Shown piece after piece: positions 6,490 through 10,087 of a stretch of DNA of 10,087 bases; positions within the stretch are counted from its first letter, which is position 1; every line of letters starts with the position of its first letter. Source of the DNA: Planctomycetaceae bacterium. Lineage in GTDB: Bacteria > Planctomycetota > Planctomycetia > Planctomycetales > Planctomycetaceae. A program made the position numbers and the translations under genes. The stretch spans positions 1-10,087 of the forward strand of contig JALQWE010000093.1 of assembly GCA_023258825.1 (NCBI GenBank), in the 5' to 3' direction. The notes beneath the pieces are model-generated. The model was not told the origin of the DNA. It saw only the letters and a program-made list of their open reading frames with translations, and did not search any database.

Positions 6490-6773
6490 TTCCCGCGATA
6501 CCCCTTCCGTGGTACCGCCAGAACTCTTCAACAAGCTGTCATCAACATCGGCCATCTGATCATGGTGGAAGTGCTCTGCCGCCGCAGACACGCACGGCCG
6601 GTATGGTCTGGGCGACAGACGCTGGATGACTCGCTTAATCCATCAGCGCTCAACAAGCTTTCCGAAGTATCGTCAGACGGTTTCCACGTTGTTAAACTGC
6701 GGTGCCTGTTCATCAGAAACAGGTCTCTGTGGTGTATTCTCAGGTGGATTTCTAATTCCGGGGGGAAGTGCTG

Positions 6774-7766
6774 ATGCGTTCACTTTGTTGGGGAGTGCTG
6801 CTTGGGTTGGCATTTGGGCTGACGGCAACGGGGCAGGAAAAAATCCCCGGGATCGGCCCGATTAGCGCGGTCCGGAAACTACAGACCGGGTTTGAATTCA
6901 CGGAAGGGCCAGCTGTTGATTCCGCGGGCAACCTGTACTTCACCGATATTCCAAAGAATCGCATTCACAAACTGGATACGACTGGCGCTCTGTCAGTGTT
7001 CGTGGAACCATCCGGACACTGCAATGGCCTGATGGTCGTCGGGGAACGACTGCTGGCCTGTGAAATGGATGGCCGCCTCAAACAGTTCCTGCTCAAAGAC
7101 GCCAGAGAAACCGTGCTGGCAGATCAGTTTGAAGGCAAACGTTTCAACGCCCCGAACGATCTGGTGATCGACAACACGGGCGGAATCTATTTCACCGATC
7201 CGAGATTCCGGGCACCGGACCCATGGCCGCAGGGCAAGGAAGCCGTGTACTACCGCGCCGCTGATGGAACGGTGACACGACTGATCGACGACCGTAAAGC
7301 CCCCAATGGCATCATCCTCTCACCGGACGAAAAAACGCTTTACATCATCCCCAGCATGGAAAAACAGATGTGGGCGTATGCCGTGGAGGGGCCGGGAAAA
7401 ATCGGTCCCGGTAAACTGCTCTGCGAACTGCAGCAGCGCCCGGGTGAATCCAATGGAGGCGGTGACGGACTGACGATCGACACCAACGGTAATCTCTACA
7501 TCACCTCGGGCGCCGGCATTCAGGTCGTCTCACCCGAAGGCACGATCAAAGGAATCATCGCCTTTCCGGAACAGCCAGCCAACGTCACATTCGGCGGTCC
7601 GGAACGAAAGCAGTTGATCGTGACAGCCCGAAAATCCGTCTACGCTGTCGATATGGAAGCCACAGGCTATGTTTTTCCGGGACCGCCCGTCACCACTGAA
7701 GTGCCACCGACACCCGAAACGCCGGCTGAAACACCGACAGAAGCTCCTGCCGAACCGAGCAAATAG
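6774..7766 (+). CDS. Secreted SMP-30/gluconolactonase-like beta-propeller protein
   Basis: Six-bladed beta-propeller of the SMP-30/gluconolactonase/LRE family, 330 residues, which typically opens sugar lactones using a divalent metal. A signal peptide is visible (MRSLCWGVLLGLAFGLTATG, then QEK), so export is expected; there is no proper lipobox. Family metal ligands can be placed: E44 (FTEGPAVD), N128 (NAPNDLVID), N178 (KAPNGI) and D231 (GGGDGLTID). Repeated NLYFTD, GIYFTDP and NLYITSG strands mark blades. The last 28 residues (303-330) are a Pro/Thr/Glu-rich tail, possibly a flexible spacer. ATG at 6774 is chosen because GGGGGGAAG ends 5 nt before it; a GTG at 6768 would lie within that Shine-Dalgarno. 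It follows the dehydratase by 284 nt, in which only a weak hairpin (6705-6723) was seen, so its own promoter is possible. Confidence 0.9.
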   Translation: MRSLCWGVLLGLAFGLTATGQEKIPGIGPISAVRKLQTGFEFTEGPAVDSAGNLYFTDIPKNRIHKLDTTGALSVFVEPSGHCNGLMVVGERLLACEMDGRLKQFLLKDARETVLADQFEGKRFNAPNDLVIDNTGGIYFTDPRFRAPDPWPQGKEAVYYRAADGTVTRLIDDRKAPNGIILSPDEKTLYIIPSMEKQMWAYAVEGPGKIGPGKLLCELQQRPGESNGGGDGLTIDTNGNLYITSGAGIQVVSPEGTIKGIIAFPEQPANVTFGGPERKQLIVTARKSVYAVDMEATGYVFPGPPVTTEVPPTPETPAETPTEAPAEPSK

Positions 7767-7780
7767 CTGAACCGAGCAAA
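7752..7780 (+). repeat. 12-bp direct repeat across the stop codon of the SMP-30 gene
   Basis: GAACCGAGCAAA occurs at 7752-7763 (last codons) and 7769-7780 (after the TAG stop at 7764-7766), with a 17-bp period. It could be a local duplication from slippage that fixed or shifted the end of the Pro/Glu-rich tail. Confidence 0.85.
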
Positions 7781-7870
7781 CAATTGTCTCACCCCCACAG
7801 ATCCCGCTACCGATCCGCAGGATCGCGGGCTGTCCGGGAATATAAACTCAAGGGTTTGCTGCAATCGGTA

Positions 7871-7892
7871 CGGGGCCTGACAACAGGCCCTG
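7871..7892 (+). terminator. Strong hairpin, probable terminator of the SMP-30 gene
   Basis: GGGCCTG (7873-7879) and CAGGCCC (7884-7890) form a perfect 7-bp GC-rich stem with an ACAA loop, extended to 9 bp by a G-T and a C-G pair. It lies 105 nt after the stop, in the convergent gap. No T-run follows on either strand, so termination would need a factor or be weak. Confidence 0.45.
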
Positions 7893-7943
7893 TCCCGTGC
7901 TTGCTGCGTCTGGTTCCTGAACAGTCAATTCACAAACACGCCC

Positions 7944-7974
7944 GCAACAGCGGCAAGCGGCCCGCCGCTGTTGC
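7944..7974 (-). terminator. Strong hairpin, probable terminator of the thioredoxin-TPR gene
   Basis: GCAACAGCGGC (7944-7954) pairs perfectly with GCCGCTGTTGC (7964-7974) over a 9-nt loop. Read on the minus strand it lies 13 nt after the stop of the thioredoxin gene and is followed by GGGCGTGTTTGTG, only slightly T-rich. It could act for both convergent genes. Confidence 0.5.
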
Positions 7975-7987
7975 TCCGGCAAGCGAC

Positions 7988-8857
7988 TCAGTAGAAGGCT
8001 GTCGCCAGTTTGCGACGATACTCAGATGCCAGCTTCGATCGGGCTCCCATCACAGTCAGTAGCTGGACCATCACTTCCTTGGCCTGCATCCCCACACCAG
8101 ACCGGTCCTGGCGGACAATCTCCAGCAGAAGTTCACAGGCCTCTTCAAAGCGGCTGTCCGCGCCGTACGCCTCTGCCAAAAGCAGTTTCAGGCTGAGGTC
8201 CGCAGGGTTCGCTTCCAACGCTCGTCGCGCCTCGGCGACGCCACCGGAATCTTCGACCTGACTCCGCATTTCCAGTTGCGACTTCAGGACCTCGGCTTCC
8301 GGCTCCAGGTATCCGCGTTTCTCCAGCTCGTCCCCTATCTCACGGGCTTCCAGATCCCGATTCAGCTCCATCAGAACTCGTGCATGCGCGATGCGAAATT
8401 CACTGGTTTCCGGCTCCAGTTCTCCTGCACGACGATAACACACTTCGGCCTCGGCGAGTTGCCCCTCTGCCTCATGCTGTTGTGCCTTTTCCCACGCTTC
8501 CATAGCTGGTGAGGGCAGAAATCCGGCTAGCCACTGCCGCAACTCGGCTTCCTGCTTCAAACCAGCAAAGTGACTTGCAGGCTGCCCCTGTACCATTGCG
8601 ACGACAAAGGGAATCGACTGGACACCAAACGCTCCGGCAATCTCAGGAACCGCGTCCACGTTGACTTTCACAAGGCAGAATGCACCGTTCATCTCCCGAG
8701 CCAGCTTCTCAAGCAGCGGCATCAGCTGACGACACGGTCCGCACCATTCCGCCCAGAAATCCACGACGACGGGACGTTCCATCGATTGCTGAATCACATC
8801 CTCGCGGAATGTTTCCATCGATGTGTTAATGATGACCTGTGGTGCTGATTCGCTCAT
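7988..8857 (-). CDS. cnoX: Thioredoxin-TPR chaperone (CnoX/YbbN family)
   Basis: Cytoplasmic thioredoxin-fold protein with a C-terminal tetratricopeptide region, 289 residues, close to the E. coli CnoX/YbbN length. Residues 1-112 are the thioredoxin domain with WAEWCGPC (35-42, redox pair C39/C42) and cis-proline SIPF (P83). From about 117 to the end are helical TPR-like repeats (for example AEAEVCYRRAGELEPE at 135-150 and ARRALEANPADLSLKLLLAE at 210-229), and it finishes with EYRRKLATAF, typical of the family. E. coli CnoX lacks a full CxxC and works as a holdase that hands clients to GroEL and DnaK; this one keeps CxxC, as in some other bacteria, so it may also reduce disulfides. The frame is open 42 codons further, but ATG at 8857 gives MSESAPQVII and fits the domain start; no clear Shine-Dalgarno was found. 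Confidence 0.9.
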   Translation of the reverse strand: MSESAPQVIINTSMETFREDVIQQSMERPVVVDFWAEWCGPCRQLMPLLEKLAREMNGAFCLVKVNVDAVPEIAGAFGVQSIPFVVAMVQGQPASHFAGLKQEAELRQWLAGFLPSPAMEAWEKAQQHEAEGQLAEAEVCYRRAGELEPETSEFRIAHARVLMELNRDLEAREIGDELEKRGYLEPEAEVLKSQLEMRSQVEDSGGVAEARRALEANPADLSLKLLLAEAYGADSRFEEACELLLEIVRQDRSGVGMQAKEVMVQLLTVMGARSKLASEYRRKLATAFY

Positions 8858-8909
8858 GACTGGACATTCTGAAATCAAAGTGTGTTCGACGGGCTGAGTT
8901 GAAAACCGG

Positions 8910-8937
8910 AGTATTCGCGAGGCTGGGCGATTTTCAA
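8910..8937 (-). promoter_or_regulatory. Candidate sigma70-like promoter of the thioredoxin-TPR gene
   Basis: On the minus strand TTGAAA (8932-8937, five of six consensus bases) and AATACT (8910-8915, four of six) are 16 bp apart. Transcription would start near 8902, giving a leader of about 45 nt before the ATG at 8857. Confidence 0.5.
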
Positions 8938-8950
8938 CGATCACAGACAA

Positions 8951-9020
8951 CAACGCTCCCCGGCAGATCTGTGGTCCGGGCAACGTTCACTGAGCCTCAA
9001 TGCACTGTGGCAACGTCCAC
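8951..9020. promoter_or_regulatory. Three CAACG boxes exactly 30 bp apart upstream of the thioredoxin promoter
   Basis: CAACGCTCCC (8951-8960), CAACGTTCAC (8981-8990) and CAACGTCCAC (9011-9020) start at intervals of exactly 30 bp, about three helical turns. The last two belong to a 13-bp near-perfect repeat, GGCAACGT(T/C)CACT (8979-8991, 9009-9021). They begin about 14 bp upstream of the candidate -35 box, where activator sites are often found. The 20 bp between boxes are not conserved. Confidence 0.45.
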
Positions 9021-9117
9021 TCGAATGTCCGCTGCGGCCAGTACAGGCCCCTTTGTGAAGTTCCCGATTGCGTCCCCGAGGCTGTACTAAGCCCCAGGTC
9101 GGTGCTGACAATCAGGG

Positions 9118-9165
9118 ATGACGCTTTCAGTCGAGTGGCAGCCAGTGGCCACCTGCAAGCGTCAT
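9118..9165 (-). terminator. Long hairpin over the PTPS stop codon, probable terminator
   Basis: ATGACGCTT (9118-9126) pairs with AAGCGTCAT (9157-9165), a perfect 9-bp outer stem. The helix continues with CAG/CTG (9128-9130, 9153-9155) and, past a 4-nt bulge, GTGGC/GCCAC (9135-9139, 9148-9152), for 17 bp in all. The outer arm includes the PTPS TGA stop (9162-9164). No T-run follows on the minus strand. Confidence 0.5.
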
Positions 9166-9698
9166 GCCCCCACATTCTCCGGTGGACATTCCTGCAGAGA
9201 CAGCCAGAAATCTGCCCATTGGCCAAAGTTCTCTTCAACGCTGATCCTCAGCCTCCTCAGTCCTGGAATTGTCTGCAACTTCAGGCGGTAGTTTAACGTT
9301 TCCGCCATCCAGCGTGAAATCAATTCGGCTGTGGTATTCTCAACAGGCAGGATCAGGCAGTCTTCGCGAGGAAACAACCACCTTCGGCGTTCAAAAACCG
9401 CCGTGACCTCGGATTCATCCTCAGAGACTGTTACCTGAATTTGACGATGACGATCCGGCAACAACACTCGATGGTCCAACTCATGCACCAGCGTCTGCAG
9501 ACCATCCCTCAGAGCAATGAAGTCGAAGACATAAAAGTTCTCATCAAGGTCCCCTTCGATTGCCGCTTCGACCCTCCAGTTGTGACCGTGTAGTCGCTCA
9601 CAAATGTTGCCATTGAAGGTAATGAAGTGCGCCGCACTGAACACCAGTGTGTCCTTCATCACCCGCACACCAAAAGTCCCACCTGTCGCTCGTTGCAT
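9162..9698 (-). CDS. 6-pyruvoyl-tetrahydropterin synthase / 6-carboxytetrahydropterin synthase (QueD-like) family protein
   Basis: Zinc-dependent pterin enzyme of the T-fold (PTPS/QueD) family, 178 residues, acting on 7,8-dihydroneopterin triphosphate. Zinc ligands are H24 (SAAHFIT), H37 and H39 in ERLHGHN. C33 lies in CERLHGH, the CxxxHGH pattern typical of QueD, the second step of queuosine precursor synthesis. Further conserved blocks are DENFYVFDFIALRD (52-65), ELDHRVLLP (73-81) and VEENFGQWADF (154-164). It is longer than the about 120 residues of E. coli QueD, with an extra ERRRWLFPREDCLILPVEN segment (about 103-121). The start is ATG at 9698; the open frame further up has only a TTG at 9779. 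The Shine-Dalgarno is weak (GAGG, 12 nt). No other queuosine or folate gene is adjacent, so a role in another pterin pathway remains possible. Confidence 0.87.
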   Translation of the reverse strand: MQRATGGTFGVRVMKDTLVFSAAHFITFNGNICERLHGHNWRVEAAIEGDLDENFYVFDFIALRDGLQTLVHELDHRVLLPDRHRQIQVTVSEDESEVTAVFERRRWLFPREDCLILPVENTTAELISRWMAETLNYRLKLQTIPGLRRLRISVEENFGQWADFWLSLQECPPENVGA

Positions 9699-9797
9699 CG
9701 TGAACTGACGCCTCGTTCTGAAAATGTCTCTATCTGCTTCTCTGACTGCTGGTCGTTCGACCGCTGACTCAGCCAACAAATACCAGCCACAAAATCA

Positions 9798-9830
9798 AAC
9801 AGGCCAGTCTGCCTCGCAGACTGGCCTGTT
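9798..9830 (-). terminator. Intrinsic terminator of the right-edge gene
   Basis: A perfect 15-bp stem, AACAGGCCAGTCTGC (9798-9812) with its complement (9816-9830), and a 3-nt loop. On the minus strand the stem is followed by TTTGATTTTG, and it begins 30 nt after the stop of the partial gene at 9861. This is the clearest factor-independent terminator in the window. Confidence 0.85.
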
Positions 9831-9860
9831 CCAGTATGACATCCCACCAGCCGCCGTAAC

Positions 9861-10087
9861 TTATCGCACTCGGCCAGTCGCTTCCTGATTTTCGGCCTGC
9901 TCTTCACCCTGCTGACGTACCCGTGCTTCTGCTGATGTCATCAGCAACTGCCCCTGAGCAATGTGGCCGGGCTGGAAGAAGTTCCGATACCCGTGAATTC
10001 CCCTGACGCTCTTCGATGCCAGCTGTTCCCACGTCAGGTTGTCAGTACGCGTCCAGATGGCCGCCTGAGCAGACTGCTGATCAACAC
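9861..10087 (-). CDS. C-terminal end of an unrecognised protein (partial)
   Basis: An open frame on the minus strand runs in from the right edge and stops at a TAA (9861-9863), giving the last 74 residues of a protein. The visible part reads QAAIWTRTDNLTWEQLASK, then GIHGYRNFFQPGHIAQGQLL (about residues 36-55 of the fragment), and ends in a charged Gln/Glu/Arg-rich tail (RVRQQGEEQAENQEATGRVR). It is judged real because it reads cleanly, has protein-like composition and is followed 30 nt later by a textbook terminator. I do not recognise the family; the QAAIWTRTDNLTW motif suggests a folded extracellular or enzyme domain that continues outside the window. Confidence 0.7.
   Translation of the reverse strand, partial: VDQQSAQAAIWTRTDNLTWEQLASKSVRGIHGYRNFFQPGHIAQGQLLMTSAEARVRQQGEEQAENQEATGRVR

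Larger units (their letters stand above)
8858..9161. other. Intergenic region between the PTPS and thioredoxin genes
   Basis: A 304-nt gap with no supportable gene. From right to left it holds the PTPS 3' hairpin (9118-9165), the three phased CAACG boxes (8951-9020) and the candidate thioredoxin promoter (8910-8937). The stretch 9025-9115 shows nothing recognisable. Confidence 0.6.

Noticed and set aside
6562..6774. 70-codon open frame between dehydratase and SMP-30 genes
   Set aside because: No domain, no clear Shine-Dalgarno, Arg/Cys-rich; it ends just at the Shine-Dalgarno of the next gene.
8951..9040. 30-bp periodic CAACG units as a degenerate CRISPR array
   Set aside because: Only about 10 of 30 bp are shared between units, there are no full repeats or spacers and no cas genes, so a phased operator is a better reading.
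9659..9907. 82-codon minus-strand open frame over the terminator
   Set aside because: It crosses the intrinsic terminator and overlaps both flanking genes in other frames; composition is not protein-like.

Overview
The window looks like bacterial chromosome from a planctomycete-type organism. This is inferred from the gene set (a small CsrA, a UxaA-type sugar-acid dehydratase with a fused SAF domain, a secreted SMP-30 lactonase, a thioredoxin-TPR protein, and a PTPS protein with an FGQWADF tail), the moderately GC-rich sequence, mixed gene orientation and long structured intergenic stretches. No rRNA, tRNA, CRISPR array, transposase or phage gene was seen.

Layout. (1) 1-3415, minus strand: a tightly coupled operon in the order ATPase A, permease A, ATPase B, permease B, the last cut off by the left edge. 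Genes overlap by 14 nt, are separated by 11 nt, or overlap by 4 nt, so they are probably translated together. They encode two ABC-2 type exporter or membrane-remodelling pairs. (2) 3416-4139: a 724-nt divergent gap with a perfect 16-bp tandem duplication and a GGA-rich stretch. (3) 4140-4325, plus: csrA, a 61-residue RNA-binding translational regulator. (4) 4326-4941: a 616-nt gap with a dense array of hairpins near 4589-4689 and a structured or operator-like leader next to the following gene. (5) 4942-6489, plus: UxaA-type altronate/aldarate dehydratase. (6) 6774-7766, plus: secreted SMP-30/gluconolactonase-like protein. Genes 5 and 6 could act in sequence on sugar lactones and acids (periplasmic lactone opening, then cytoplasmic dehydration), but that pathway is an inference. 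(7) 7767-7987: a convergent gap with two strong hairpins. (8) 7988-8857, minus: a CnoX/YbbN-like thioredoxin-TPR chaperone that keeps a WCGPC active site. Its upstream region holds a plausible sigma70 promoter and three CAACG boxes exactly 30 bp apart. (9) 9162-9698, minus: PTPS/QueD-like pterin enzyme, with a long hairpin over its stop codon. (10) 9861-10087, minus: the C-terminal end of an unrecognised protein, followed by the only textbook intrinsic terminator in the window.

The genes are mostly ordinary members of known families. The less expected material is in the non-coding DNA: the hairpin array upstream of the dehydratase, the nested inverted repeats just before its start, the 30-bp phased boxes upstream of the thioredoxin gene, and the GGA-rich DNA around csrA. 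No clearly new multi-gene system was found.
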